Positions 22,491-35,079 are shown, numbered from the stretch's first letter. The stretch: 64,000 nucleotides of DNA from Clarkia xantiana subsp. parviflora (GCA_036873135.1 JAPTYO010000002.1:50524204-50588203); one strand, 5' to 3'. The notes: a model not told the origin generated them from the sequence alone. Made by a program: numbers and translations.

Positions 22491-23584
22491 AATGATTTTT
22501 TTTTTTGCTTGCTTTTTTCCTCCTTTTTTTTTGAAAACGAAAATTTAACGAAAATAATCAACAAAAATTATGTACATGCCCCCTAGTGGCAAATCGAAAT
22601 TTTTTTAATTCAAAACAACTTCTAGAGAAGGACTCTCTAGAAGGACTGAGTCAAAATATGTCGGTCGTGTCGACGCCCTGGATTGACCCTACGATCAATA
22701 AATGACATAGGCAATGATTTTTTCTCTCGGCTTCTCAAGTGCCCCGGCTATTGCTCAATCTCATTTGGGGATGCCCCATGGTTAGCACTGACGAGTTTAG
22801 ACTTCGTCGCATAACGAATGTATGACTTGGTTGAGGATCACACATGGATGACGTGGAGTTTGGCCAGGCAAGCCACATATGAAAATTTTCTGAAATATCC
22901 GGGACAAACTTGACGGTTGACCTCAGAACGGTCGGCGATCAAAGGGCCATGCTCGAGATGTGCCCTTCAGGGGCCTTGAATTGGATGATTATCCGAGCTG
23001 CAAAATGAGTAAGGAAAATAATCAAATTTCGGGGATATAATTGATCACGACTTCTCTTACCTGGGTGCCCGACATCTTTAATGGAAATTTTCTCCATATA
23101 TGAATGGATCTGTTGCACGTTCCGTCTTTTTCTTCATATGGCGGTTGTGCTCGATCTGAACGGGGATATGCCATTTGGTTGCCACTGACCAGTTTAGACG
23201 TCACCGTAAAATGAATGTACAGCTTGGTTCAGGAAGGTGTATGTATTCCTTGTATGGAGATTTTGATCACTGGGTGATTTGAAACCTTCATCGGTCGCCT
23301 TGATGGGCTTGGTAGTCCATGACTTTATTTTTTAGTGCTTTGTTAGGAACATCGACTCAAGAAAAGACTGAATTGTCAATCGAGTTGCATCATTCCTAAA
23401 AAAAAAAAGAAAACCAATTAAACAAACTCAAATATAGGGATTTATTTATATTGATTAGATCATGACAATATCCCTATTTCCTATGCGAGGCTCATGATCT
23501 TGCCGCGCAAGGAGTACATAACTAAAAAGTTTATTCATTGCTAAAAAAAAACGGATGTAGCACTAAGAGGTTTTTCGAGAGAAA

Positions 23585-25138
23585 TCATGTAGACGAGGCC
23601 GAAGGGGTGTTGGCGCCAGCCGACGGATCTGCGTTAAGAATCAAAAGCTTATGGTCAATTAGATCCTGGATCCTGTGCCTCAGACGCGAGCAATCCTCGG
23701 TTGAATGACCAATTATCCCCATGTGAAACTCACACTTCGAGTTTGGATCATTGTTGGGTATCCTTGAAGTAGTCTTCCAAACCTCAGGACCAATGAGACC
23801 CTGAGCAAGTGCTTTCTGATATACTTCGGCGGCCGATACTGGTAAGGGTGTGAACTTTCTAGACTCCCGCATCTTGTTCACAGCGCGGTTTTTAGGTCCA
23901 CCCACAACGGGGGTTTGCGGAGCTTGCGTCTGGTAGACTGCACCTACCGTTGCGTCTTTGGATGACCAGTTCTTGGAGCCTCCCTTTTTGGTTCTATCTT
24001 CTTTTTGACTCATGGAGGGGTCTTCAAGTTTTCCAGTTCGAATACCATGCTCTACCATTTCTCCTGATTTCACCAAATCACCGAAGTTGGCTGAAACATG
24101 CCCTAACAAATGGGAGTAATATGCCCCTTTAAGAGTGCCGATGAACATGGACACCGCTTCTGCGTCTTCCAGTGGTGGTCGGACTCCAGCGGCTTTCTCT
24201 CTCCAAGCCTGCATATAGCTTCTAAATGATTGCCCGCCTTCCATCTCCATGCTTTGGAGGTCCACGCGGGTCGGAGCTGTATCCAAGTTGAACTTATACT
24301 GGTGAACGAAAGTGTTAGCCATCTCTTCCCACGTTGAGATATCACCGGCCTTCAAGCTGACGAACCAAACCAAAGCTGCTCCTTTCAAGCTCTCCTGGAA
24401 CGTCTGGATCAAGAACTTCTCATACAGCTGATAAGGGGCCATCTTTGCAAGGTAAATCCTCAAGTGGACAATGGGATTACCGGTGCCATCATACTTCTCA
24501 AAGTCGGGGACTTTGAACTTCTCCGGTCTTGACATGACGGGGAAAAGGCATAGGCCGGAGTAACCAATGCCTCTATACTGCTCAAGTCCGGACAAAACCT
24601 TCATATTTTCCTCCATTTTCTTCAAGCGGCGATCCTGTTCGGATTCGATGCCAGGTGATGATGTGACTCCATTTGTTCCGATTGCACCTCCCTGGTTAAC
24701 ATGCCAATACATTACCGTTGGTTTCGGAAGGACATGCAGCTTTGATGCGGATTGATCAGCAATGAACAAAACAGGGGGTTGGTCACGAGTAGGGCCCACC
24801 GTGGCATCGGGAAGCACGGTGGTAGATGGCTTTATAGGTCCTGTATTCGCCACAGGTGTTGTGGAGGATTCTGGACTCGAGGTCTCTGTCAGCAAGGCCG
24901 GTTTTAGAGTATTGATGGTTGATCGAGCCTCGAGGAGTTCCATGATGCGCTCCATGTTTGCCGACATGGATGCCATATCCTGATGCATTTTAGCATTATC
25001 CGTCTCGATCTCGGCTATTCGTTCCTCTTGTTGCTGGATCTTCTGAGCATCCTCCATGTTAGTGGTTTGTCGCGTAATGGCCAGTAATACCTGCAGCGAA
25101 AAAATGGGATATTCAGAATAAGGAACACAAGATATCAT
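23585..25138 (-). CDS. gag: gag (capsid-type) protein of element B
   Basis: Open frame of up to 517 residues without stops. The likely start is Met28 (25057, MEDAQKIQQQ); upstream, CGCTGCAG at about 25093 resembles a 3' splice site, so an intron in the leader is possible. Residues 29-70 are a predicted coiled coil (QQQEERIAEIETDNAKM). A retrotransposon gag domain spans about 205-340 (YDGTGNPIVHLRIYLAKM, AALVWFVSL, MEGGQSFRSYMQAWREKA). The C-terminal CEFHMGIIGHSTEDC (469-483) is a CXXH...HX4C knuckle typical of Tat-lineage gags and parallels CRYH...GHDTDNC in element A. Family role: forms the virus-like particle and binds element RNA. No pol follows, so enzymes must come from elsewhere. The intact frame suggests selection or youth. 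Confidence 0.88.
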   Translation of the reverse strand: MISCVPYSEYPIFSLQVLLAITRQTTNMEDAQKIQQQEERIAEIETDNAKMHQDMASMSANMERIMELLEARSTINTLKPALLTETSSPESSTTPVANTGPIKPSTTVLPDATVGPTRDQPPVLFIADQSASKLHVLPKPTVMYWHVNQGGAIGTNGVTSSPGIESEQDRRLKKMEENMKVLSGLEQYRGIGYSGLCLFPVMSRPEKFKVPDFEKYDGTGNPIVHLRIYLAKMAPYQLYEKFLIQTFQESLKGAALVWFVSLKAGDISTWEEMANTFVHQYKFNLDTAPTRVDLQSMEMEGGQSFRSYMQAWREKAAGVRPPLEDAEAVSMFIGTLKGAYYSHLLGHVSANFGDLVKSGEMVEHGIRTGKLEDPSMSQKEDRTKKGGSKNWSSKDATVGAVYQTQAPQTPVVGGPKNRAVNKMRESRKFTPLPVSAAEVYQKALAQGLIGPEVWKTTSRIPNNDPNSKCEFHMGIIGHSTEDCSRLRHRIQDLIDHKLLILNADPSAGANTPSASST

Positions 25139-26132
25139 GCATGATCGTTTTCAAAGTAATGTGTCATTCAACTCATCATCTTTTGAAAAAATGTTTTGTA
25201 ACTAAAATACGTTTCTAAGACATTTTACACAACTGCGAAACTTGGTCAAAACGTGTCGAGTGCTTGCCCCAAAATCCGAGCGAAGGTAATGCAATAATTT
25301 TTTTCAAAATGATTTCACTTTTTTACCACTCGTTTGGAATTTGGAACGAGCACTTAACCCTGACGTTTCTATTTTGAACGATTGCAGCGCTCCACTCTAT
25401 GAGGTATTTCTTCGATAGTCTTGCTCTGCGTCCATCATGCTGGTCTGAATCTGGTCAAAGCCAGCCTTGAAAAATGGAAGGGTCGTGATACAAAGGCAAT
25501 TCGCAGATTTCTCATTCTTACCGAAAATGGTATGTAAAGCATTTTAGAAACGATGATTTGAATGACACATTTTTAGGAAAATATGATGCATGCCTGTAAC
25601 GTAAATTTCCATTAATACGCATTGTACAATTACATATGGTACAAAAAATAAAGATTACATCGAGACCCATGTCCTATACATGAAAAATTCTAGGGATCGA
25701 GAACAATTAGAATAAGAACACACGCAAGTACGCATAGCGGCAGGATCGAAGCTTCAGGTGTGTGTTTTTGCTTTGTTCTACAAGGCAGGCTCCACTGATA
25801 GGTTCCCGACAAGGTGGTTTCCTCACCCCATCATAGGGATCATAGGACCTTCACAAGCGAGTAGAGTTTTTCCGAGCCGAACCGGCGGCCCAGCCGCTCC
25901 GGTCGTACCGTACTAAACCTCTGGTGTTCCTAGTCGCCCTGGGTTTTAGGCGTTTTGGTGATTATTCTAAAGTGTGTGTGTGCGGGTTCAACAAAGAAAT
26001 ATAAGTTAGTAAAATAAAAAGTTCCGCACCTATCACATAAAAACCCAAAGTTAGAATAAGAGAGTTATACACAAATAAACTAAAAAATGGCAAATAAAAA
26101 AATATACAAAGCTCGAACCCTCTATGTAGTTT
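25139..26132 (-). other. Leader (5' untranslated region) of element B
   Basis: Non-coding. Block 25783-25975 is nearly identical to 56330-56530 in D and includes GTACCGGCGGCCCAGCCGC-like GC-rich palindromic sequence. It lies between primer binding site and gag, where packaging and dimerisation signals sit in other LTR elements (inference). Confidence 0.55.
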
Positions 26133-26150
26133 CCCCAGTAGAGTCCCCAA
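26133..26150 (-). other. Primer binding site of element B (diverged)
   Basis: Minus strand TTGGGGACTCTACTGGGG two bases inside the LTR; compare TTTGGCGACTCTACTGGGG in D. One C-to-G change in the core. This type of site is characteristic of Tat/Ogre elements. Confidence 0.7.
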
Positions 26151-26152
26151 AT

Positions 26153-27212
26153 TGTCGGACCTAAAATCTGACCTATGGCGATTTTACGTTTTGAAAAAAC
26201 GTGCAATTTGAAAAGAGTCGCCACTAGTTAATAAATGCTAACTAGAATCCTAAATTACATAAGTGAATAACGAATTAAACACCTAGGAATTGAATCGGTC
26301 TGCGATCCAAAATTTGAGTTCGGGGGTTCTGTTACGGATTTAAAAAAAATATTTTCCTAATCACGCCCTTTCGATACTTTAATTAACATATTTGCCAATT
26401 TTTAAATTTAAACATGTGCTACGTCAACTTAATCTAACATTATAAAAAAAAAAACTTACAGCGGGACAGATCTCACTTCAGGAGGGAGGGAGGTCAGCGA
26501 CGGGAGGACTGGGCTCGCCGGCGGACGACGCCGGAATCGAACGGCTGGGCGGAACGACGGCGGGCGACGGAGGACGGAAGGGCTAGGTGGTGGACTAGGG
26601 CACGGCAGCAGGCTGACCGGAGCTGATGGCTGCAAGCACCGGCGTTCGGGGTTGACTGTAGCGCGCCGGTGGTGTCGTCCTGGTCGGGCGAGCGGCGTGG
26701 CGGGATGAGTTCTGGCGTAGTCACGGCGATGGTCGGGCGAGGAATTTCTGGCGGACTGGCTGCAGGTGCAGCCGGCCTTGGCTCCGGCGGGAGAAGAAGC
26801 TGAAAGGGGGGAGAGAGACTTTTTTTTTTGCACAGAAAACGAGAAAAAAAATATTATTTTATTGCTGTCCAGTTTTTTTTTTTTTTTTGTGTGTGTTTAT
26901 ACATAGACACTAGGACTATTTATAGCTAACCTAGACCCAAAAATTAGGAAAAAAATATATTTGCTGTAATATACTCTATAAATTCCGAAAATTATATAAT
27001 ATATATTTATGTATATTGCCATAAATATTTATTATATATTTTCTGAATTTTACATAATATTTATTGCATATGTATTGTCCTAATTTAAACTGAGTCTACT
27101 TTTGGCAACCCCACGACCTTCCATATTTAAATATTTCCTTTTTTAAACGCGTTACACAACATTTTTGAACGTGTTATATATGTGTCGCGCGTACCAAAAT
27201 TAGGTGTTTACA
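26153..27212 (-). repeat. 5' LTR of element B
   Basis: Plus orientation TGTCGGACC ... GGTGTTTACA. The minus-strand TATAAATA is at 26917-26924. Shorter than the D LTRs because it lacks their microsatellites. Confidence 0.85.
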
Positions 27213-27479
27213 TAATGCTTTTTTTATATTTTAAATCCTAGCTCAATTCAGTGTTGAAATGTTTAAAAAGTTTGTACAATCTTTATAAAAAATAATTGGA
27301 TTTTTTAATTTATGAAAGCATCCCAAATGTATTTAGAAAAAGATACCTTACAAGTGAGAAAATTGATGAGGAAAATGAATCAACCCAGAACATTGTGTTC
27401 CAGTTAAAAGAGAAAACTTAGCTAAAACATGTCCAGATCTAACCTCTTGCCGAGGAACTTTAACTAATGCAAGAAGAAA

Positions 27480-28788
27480 ACCAAGACATAAGAGTTTTAA
27501 TATCATCTAGTAAACCAAAAAGAGTAGCTTGATGTAAGGTAGAACCATTGAGAGCCTGAACGAGTAAGAGTGAGTCTCTTTTGATTGTCAGTGGCTCTCT
27601 TCTGACTTGAAGTGCAAGTAAAGTGACACTCTACAAGCAACGCCTTCTACCAAAAGTGGGTATGCTCATGGCATGAGTTGAGCAGAAGCTGTATTAGTCT
27701 GCCAAAAGGGTTGTAGAGAACTGCAGAACCAGCTATTATCCCTATTATGGCATCATAAGCTCCATCACTGATAAGAGACCATGAATTGCATAACGGGAAA
27801 GTTGTAGGACTGGTTATTGGTAGGTGGTATCCCCTAAAGGCAAGTCCTCATGTAACAGAAAAAAACATACAAGTTGTTATCATACAAGGAGTTCAAAGTG
27901 GACATAAATCTTTCCATACAAGGTTTGACAGCCCTAAACACTAATTGGTTCCATAGTAATCAGATATTCCATAAAATTAAGCATTTTATTGGTATATCAA
28001 AATGATTTCGATGAGGTTGGGAGATCTCTGTGTGTGTTAGCCAATCTTGAACTCTGTCTAGTTGTAGACATTCTTTTCTTACTGTAAAGCAAGATGCAAA
28101 CCAAATGCGTTTGCTGAATGGACAATTCCATATGAGGTGTTCCCATGTTTCAGGATGCTCACACATAAAGGACACAAATGTGAGATGGTTGGAATACATC
28201 GATGGAGGTTAGCCCCCAGGGCAAAGCTTCCTAAACATCCATTCTGAACGAACATCTTCACTTTTGGAATTAGCTCGGATGATCGAAGCTTGTTCCAGAA
28301 GTTAGAACTAGAAATCATAGGAGATGTCGAGGTGGAACCATACTTTGAATTGTGTTTTATTGTAGAAAGCAGGTTATATCCTGATTTTACCATATAGAGT
28401 CCAGATGAGCTAAGAGCCCAATGGATCATGTCTGGTATGGGAAAGATGGGTAGCGGAATATCTCAAATATAACCGATTAGATGGGAATGTAGTGAATCCT
28501 GTAATAAGGCCAGATTCCCAGGTATTGTGAGGCAATATGAAGTCTCCAACCTTGTGAGGTGGCTGAGGTAAACTGGTGTTACCCCAAATCCTAAAGGATG
28601 GGAAGTTTGGTACCCATTGACCAGTCCAGAAATCTATAGAGTGCCATGATCCCAAACCATCTAATCCCCTGGAGCGAAGTCAAACACAAGTTGAGAAGGG
28701 ATTTCCAAACAGGGCTATGATGTTGCCTTGGAGAAGAGGTAGAGAAAAAATCATGTGAGAGATATTTTAACCTCATGCACTTTAGCCA
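27480..28788 (-). pseudogene. LINE C-terminal part: zinc-binding and RNase H-like domains
   Basis: Segments: GSWHSIDFWTGQWVPNFPSF (28590-28655, linker), FWNKLRSSELIPKVKMFV (near 28250-28310) with CPLC and EHPETWEHLIWNCPFSKRIW (28079-28165), the zinc-binding pattern that follows RT in plant L1 elements. Further on, RREPLTIKRDSLLLVQALN (27560-27620) is the second acidic motif of an RNase H-like domain. Several frameshifts and stops separate the pieces. Confidence 0.8.
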
Positions 28789-29908
28789 TAAGGAAACAGT
28801 TGGAGTTAAGAGACGCCAAATTAGTTTCAGAATCAGAGCTTGATTTTGAATGTTTGTGTCTTTGAAACCTAGTCCTCCTGCTGATTTGGAACTTGTTAAC
28901 TTGTGCCAAGCTATCCAAGGAATGCTCTTCTTATCATTGCCTGATTTCCACTAAAATTCCCGAGGAAGGATTCAATCTTGTGATTGATCTGTAAGGGTAA
29001 TCTAATGCAAGACATGGTACGGATTGGACTAGAAGAGGTTGTTGACTTAATCAAAATCTCATTTCCTACTGATGTGAGTAATTAAGCCATCTAGCCTTGT
29101 ACTCTTTTAGAAATACATTCAAGAAGCTGATTTTCGATCAGCTATTTGTGAGAGATCCAGCTGACCGGTAATCCAAGATAAAGATCAGAGCCATGCATCT
29201 TATGGACTCCTATAGATGATAGAATGGTTGATTGAGTGTTTGTAGCAACATTATGACTGAAGGTAATGCTTGATTTGGAAAAATTGACTCGTTGGCTAGA
29301 TTGATGTTCATAGAGATCGAGCAACTCTTGTAATGAAGCTATGTTTGCAGTTTTGGCCTCCATAAAAATGAAACTGTCACCTGCAAAAAAAAAACATATG
29401 GTTTATGGGAGAACATGGATATCCCGGCTTAATGCCTGTTATAAGGGATCTCGACAGATAAGAGATTAAATGGCGAGACAGGACATCAACGCATAAAATG
29501 AAATGAAATGGTGATAAAGGATCTCCACGTCTTAAAGCCCTTGAGGTTGTGATGATTGGGAAATGTATGTCATTGATAAGAACAGACATAGTAGTGGTGG
29601 TAACACATCCCATAATCCAATGCAGGAAGGGTTGGGGGAAGTTAAGTTTGAGCAAGACTGCTCTGAGAAAAGACCACCCAATTCTGTCAAGGTTTTGCTC
29701 ATGTCAATTTTGAGTGTCATTAAACCTATCCTTCCTCTCCTACGACGATGAATCACATGCAACAACTCCTGAGCTAGCAATGTATTGTCTGAAATTGGTA
29801 TCCCTTGTGTAGGAAACCGACGTGCATGCACAAGCAAACCAACAACCGAATTAGTACGTAAACAATACGATAGATATAGGAACGATACGTTACCCTCGAA
29901 CGTGGCGG
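28789..29908. repeat. Tandem duplication, copy 1 (1120 bp)
   Basis: Copy 1 of a direct duplication; copy 2 is 29909-31028. It spans LINE RT sequence, the CCTTG target duplication (29803-29807) and the first 101 bp of the copia LTR (29808-29908). Only a few differences between the copies were seen, for example GACAGACATAG versus GACGGACATAG and ATTGTCTG versus ATTGTTTG. At most one or two bases of microhomology lie at the junction. Confidence 0.95.
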
Positions 29909-30038
29909 TAAGGAAACAGTTGGAGTTAAGAGACGCCAAATTAGTTTCAGAATCAGAGCTTGATTTTGAATGTTTGTGTCTTTGAAACCTAGTCCTCCTG
30001 CTGATTTGGAACTTGTTAACTTGTGCCAAGCTATCCAA
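29142..30038 (-). pseudogene. LINE reverse transcriptase core (duplicate copy 1)
   Basis: ALRRGDPLSPFHFILCVDVL (near 29490-29550) is the RT GDPLSP motif. The expected F-A-D-D box appears as F-A-G-D after a run of ten T (plus-strand A10 at 29385-29394) that shifts the frame by one base. The following frame begins MEAKTANIASLQELLDLYEHQS. Upstream, LINNNN-type sequence ends at the duplicated copia LTR. Inactive. Confidence 0.8.
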
Positions 30039-31028
30039 GGAATGCTCTTCTTATCATTGCCTGATTTCCACTAAAATTCCCGAGGAAGGATTCAATCTTG
30101 TGATTGATCTGTAAGGGTAATCTAATGCAAGACATGGTACGGATTGGACTAGAAGAGGTTGTTGACTTAATCAAAATCTCATTTCCTACTGATGTGAGTA
30201 ATTAAGCCATCTAGCCTTGTACTCTTTTAGAAATACATTCAAGAAGCTGATTTTCGATCAGCTATTTGTGAGAGATCCAGCTGACCGGTAATCCAAGATA
30301 AAGATCAGAGCCATGCATCTTATGGACTCCTATAGATGATAGAATGGTTGATTGAGTGTTTGTAGCAACATTATGACTGAAGGTAATGCTTGATTTGGAA
30401 AAATTGACTCGTTGGCTAGATTGATGTTCATAGAGATCGAGCAACTCTTGTAATGAAGCTATGTTTGCAGTTTTGGCCTCCATAAAAATGAAACTGTCAC
30501 CTGCAAAAAAAAAACATATGGTTTATGGGAGAACATGGATATCCCGGCTTAATGCCTGTTATAAGGGATCTCGACAGATAAGAGATTAAATGGCGAGACA
30601 GGACATCAACGCATAAAATGAAATGAAATGGTGATAAAGGATCTCCACGTCTTAAAGCCCTTGAGGTTGTGATGATTGGGAAATGTATGTCATTGATAAG
30701 AACGGACATAGTAGTGGTGGTAACACATCCCATAATCCAATGCAGGAAGGGTTGGGGGAAGTTAAGTTTGAGCAAGACTGCTCTGAGAAAAGACCACCCA
30801 ATTCTGTCAAGGTTTTGCTCATGTCAATTTTGAGTGTCATTAAACCTATCCTTCCTCTCCTACGACGATGAATCACATGCAACAACTCCTGAGCTAGCAA
30901 TGTATTGTTTGAAATTGGTATCCCTTGTGTAGGAAACCGACGTGCATGCACAAGCAAACCAACAACCGAATTAGTACGTAAACAATACGATAGATATAGG
31001 AACGATACGTTACCCTCGAACGTGGCGG
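29909..31028. repeat. Tandem duplication, copy 2 (1120 bp)
   Basis: Second copy, still attached to the remainder of the copia LTR at its right end; copy 1 is still attached to the rest of the LINE at its left end. Confidence 0.95.
30262..30922 (-). pseudogene. LINE reverse transcriptase core (duplicate copy 2)
   Basis: Same content as copy 1 including the T10 frameshift and FAGD box. It ends at the copia target site (CCTTG 30923-30927). The RT front continues on the other side of the copia element at 38402. Confidence 0.8.
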
Positions 31029-31406
31029 TTTGTGTCGGCGGAAGCGGAAGCGGATCGTCGGAGTCGGTTCAGAATCACGGCGACGGGGATGCCGGTCGGA
31101 GAGGTACGTCACTAAGCCGGAGCGTACCCCGGTCTCCACGGATGATGACCCTATAGACAAAATAGAGCTCTATATGTGTATGGGACTAGCGTTGATGTAA
31201 CTTGTAGGAATTGTATGTCCATAGACCTGCAATGGGGTCTATTTATAGGCACCGGAGAGGCCACGGGTAGTTAACAACTTCGGGGACCTCACACATTGGT
31301 CCCCGCTCTTTTTATGGAGCGGTTGTCGACTTCGGGGACTCGACATATCGGTCCCCGATTTCTCCGAGACCTACACTAGCACCCCGTATGGGTGCAATAT
31401 CCTACA
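30928..31406 (-). repeat. 3' LTR of the copia element
   Basis: 479 bp, TGTAGGAAACC...ATATCCTACA, with TATAAATAG on the minus strand near 31235. The first 101 bp also occur at 29808-29908 through the tandem duplication. Confidence 0.9.
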
Positions 31407-31420
31407 TCTCCCCCTCACAC
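31407..31420 (-). other. Polypurine tract of the copia element
   Basis: Minus strand GTGAGGGGGAGA immediately before the 3' LTR, the primer for plus-strand DNA synthesis. Confidence 0.8.
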
Positions 31421-34400
31421 ATAATGGGAGTGCTCAGTTGCATGAATAGTGAAATACCTCTCTACATTTCCTTCGTCTTTCATACAAGTCTCAACTGTGC
31501 GACCGGAATACTTAGTGAGAGCTAGTTGTTGTATATATGTTAGGAGTATACAACAGCTCATTGAGGATAACCTGCAATAAGGAAGTATGCTTGTACCCTA
31601 GATCGTCGAACCTCATTCAGGTATCTACAAAGATCTCATTAGTTATACCTTGTATCCACAACCACGAAACTAATTCATGATTGGTGCGCACTGTGAATAC
31701 AATTCTAAAAGAGATTACGTTGACAATCTTCCTCTTCTCACGATCCTTTCAACACCAACCCGACTCGCTTTTCTAGACATGTCCCGCCAGGCCGAATCTG
31801 TAGGTGGCCATTTGGAAACACACTAAGCTAGCAAACATCGTGCCAGGTCTCAAGTCTCTGATCGGAGTCGTGAGGGTACATAATTTAGAACCTTATAGGG
31901 ATCTATGGGTCTCACACTGCAACAACCTGAGATTATACTTGTGCAAACCCGTGGTCGACTAATAGCACACACGGTATGAAACGTGTGTCACAACACTCTT
32001 CTCCTTTCCCCTGGAGCGTATGTCATTTGTCTCACTAAAAGACAGTGTTGTGCGGATATCATTTCAAATGCCACATGCACTCGAATAAGAGTCCACTAAC
32101 TCCCATCCGGCTCTAAGGTAAACTACGTGGAACTTCATTCCACTAAAGTTATCGATGACCGCTTGTCAACGAGCGACTTATGAATTTGAGCAGTTAGCTC
32201 TCTAATCACCCACTTGATGATTTTAAACTCAAAATCCTGTCTCATCTCCCCTTGTCACACAGACGTAATGTCACACAGACGCGGAGGCGGTTGCTCGTGT
32301 GAGAGAGCTAACCTCTAGTTTACCCGACATACATTTGACAATTCGAGTGAATGCACATAGCAATCACTATAAACATGTGTGTGTTCAAATCAAACTTATT
32401 GATAAAAATGAACATTGTGATGTGATCATTGGGAAAAATAAGCAAGCTATCTCGCTGTCTACACAATGTTCAAGACCGTTTGTCTTCATTGTGACCAAAT
32501 GTCGATGAATTACACGTATGCAAGTGCTTTACGGACTTACCGCTTATCCATCATTCATCGACTGTCACTTCACATTCACCATCTTGCATGCCACTATGCC
32601 TTATGCATAGTTATATTTGTCTATTGAATGTTCAAACATCGTTAGGATCCTCTTCGGAAAATATTACAGCACAATTACCAGTAGACTAACACTGAAGCAA
32701 TAATGTGCATCATCTGGAATATATATATATATATAGGAACCTTATAGACCAAATCTAATCCTCGGTTGCTGTTACGAGAGCACTAGCTTCATTCGCATAT
32801 AGTGAAGTTTGCACTCGTTTCTCATTATCTGATGGCCAGTGAATAAGAAACATCTTCCTAAGGAAGTCTTTACTCCCACTAGGAATAACTTTACTATATT
32901 TTGTCATACACATATGTACAAAACCTCAACAACCACTGTTATATGATCCTTGAGCATCAATCCAAGTCGAGCCATATGCCCGATTTAATAGTAGATCTAG
33001 TGCATGTCACAATATGCACAAGACACCCGACTGAGCTCATCTTTATTAAGACACCGGGCGCATCAAGTCATGACCTTTAGACAGAGTTAGCTTATCGAGG
33101 TAATAATATCATCAATCATCCAAGAAACATATTCTCTCAAATGATCTCTTAGAATCACAATTCCAAGATTATATTGATTTACCCTCCATATATCATTTAA
33201 GTCTTATACTCATTTGATTAATAACTCCGTAACTACCACCACGTACTATGTGTTAAGCACATTTACTTTACATGATCTTTTCGATGTTTTAATAACAGTC
33301 TTAGTCTGTAGTGACTAAATCATCTGACATGACTAACACATCATCATTAATAATATTGCCTCGAGGGAATAAAGTAGAATGCTAACGGACCACCAAAGTC
33401 CAAAAGCTGCATTCTCATACCACAATATAGAGAAGTGCTTCGATTTCAACTTTGATATTTCAAAGGAAATATCTACATCCAAGATCAACGTGGCTAGGAT
33501 CATGCGAATATCTTGTTCGCAATTATTTGAGACACTTCTCAAATTTTTCATGACATTTAATTTAGGACCTCACTGATCCATTTGCGCTTCGCGTCTTTCA
33601 TCTTGTCCTCCATTTTCCTTAAAGGGTATTAGAAGCCACAACAAGCTCCCACTAGGATTAAGAACACCTGGTACACGCTCCCACTGGAACGATAACCTTT
33701 ACTTATTTCGAGTAACAACGTGAAAGTTCTTGCTCCTACCTGAACTAAAAATAATGACCAAGATCATTTACATTCGCAACTGATGGTGAGGAAGGCGCGA
33801 GCATGACGAGAAACTTATTCAACATCTGCGAGCATGACGAGAAACTTATTCAACATCTGCAAAAATCCTCCCACTCGAATGAAGTTATATTGGTACATTT
33901 AGCTCATGAACTCAAAAATGGGTCACAACCCACTTTTTCCTTTATAAGGATAAACATGTTCATTTTGACATCTTTTAGTTCAGGCACAGCTCCCACTTTC
34001 GGACATTTTCCGAATCATAACTTATATGAAGTGGTATGCAACTAATACTCAGGCACCTGATCAAGTTGACAAACATTCGTCTCGATATAAGGTGGGTCCT
34101 CCTTGTGGAGAGACCCAGATATTACCATCGATAATGTATTATTGGACAAATGTTGTCACTGACTCAACCATCTTCAGAAGCGTATCACTTACATCTTCTA
34201 GCAACACGCTTATGTTGCATAGTGCAAAAAATAGTCAAACAGATTGAACTATTTTTTTTATATGACGTATCTTTACAAGTCAAGTCGATGAGCTAACCAT
34301 CGTCCTAACGTATATGAGAACCACAAGTTCTTTATTTATTCAATAATTCATCTACAAGACTTGCTTAGCCATCAGTAGAATATTAAATAAATATTCAAGA

Positions 34401-35079
34401 TACGAAATATATTTAAGCCTTCCCACGATAAATATGGGCTTGTAGATGTCTAATTTGAACTTATTTTGGTTGCCTTAACACAAGGCTTCCGGTCTCATCG
34501 CTAATAAACTTGCGACAAATAAATATTTGGATATATTTAAATCATTGCAAGACGCAAGTTCGATATACGATAAATCCACCGGAACTGACCATATATACGC
34601 AAACTCAGTGTCATGGAAACATTAATCGAACAACTAGGTCTAACAGAAACAAAGACTGAATCAGCAATTCACCAAATAGTAAGGCATTGTGGATCGATTG
34701 TCTCATAGACATAGCTTGCAGATGCCAACTCATTCGGCTGCAGCTCGAGCTTCTGTACCTATCATGATTTAGTTGAATTTTTGAAGATCAAGTATAAATC
34801 TTCTTGTCCATGGATTGATACCGAGTCAAAACTCATAGACTAATTGCTCGAACTAGAAACTCAATAGTCTACTAGTTTAAGCATAAAGACATACATGACG
34901 CTTCAGAGCAGTGCATTTATTTGAGTAGTAACCTATCAACTACAACTATAGCACTTTTCTTAGCCATTTGGAGATAGGCGGACGCTTCCGCTCGCTAATT
35001 TCATTCATCTTTGATATCTGACTGGCCCATCATGCTCATCATTTTTACCACGATATTATCTAATTGGTCTCTTTTTGGC

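Larger units (their letters stand above)
19120..27212 (-). mobile_element. Element B: Tat/Ogre-like LTR element with gag but no pol (TR-GAG type)
   Basis: 5' LTR 26153-27212, primer binding site 26133-26150, a leader shared with D (25783-25975), a gag ORF (23585-25138), the three tandem-repeat blocks, a polypurine tract (20310-20323) and a 3' LTR (19120-20309). No protease, RT or integrase can be found on either strand. It therefore resembles the terminal-repeat-with-GAG class of non-autonomous elements. The 3' LTR lacks its outer ~200 bp: homology to the 5' LTR begins only at the TTTAAAAAAAATATTT of 19121. Confidence 0.88.
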
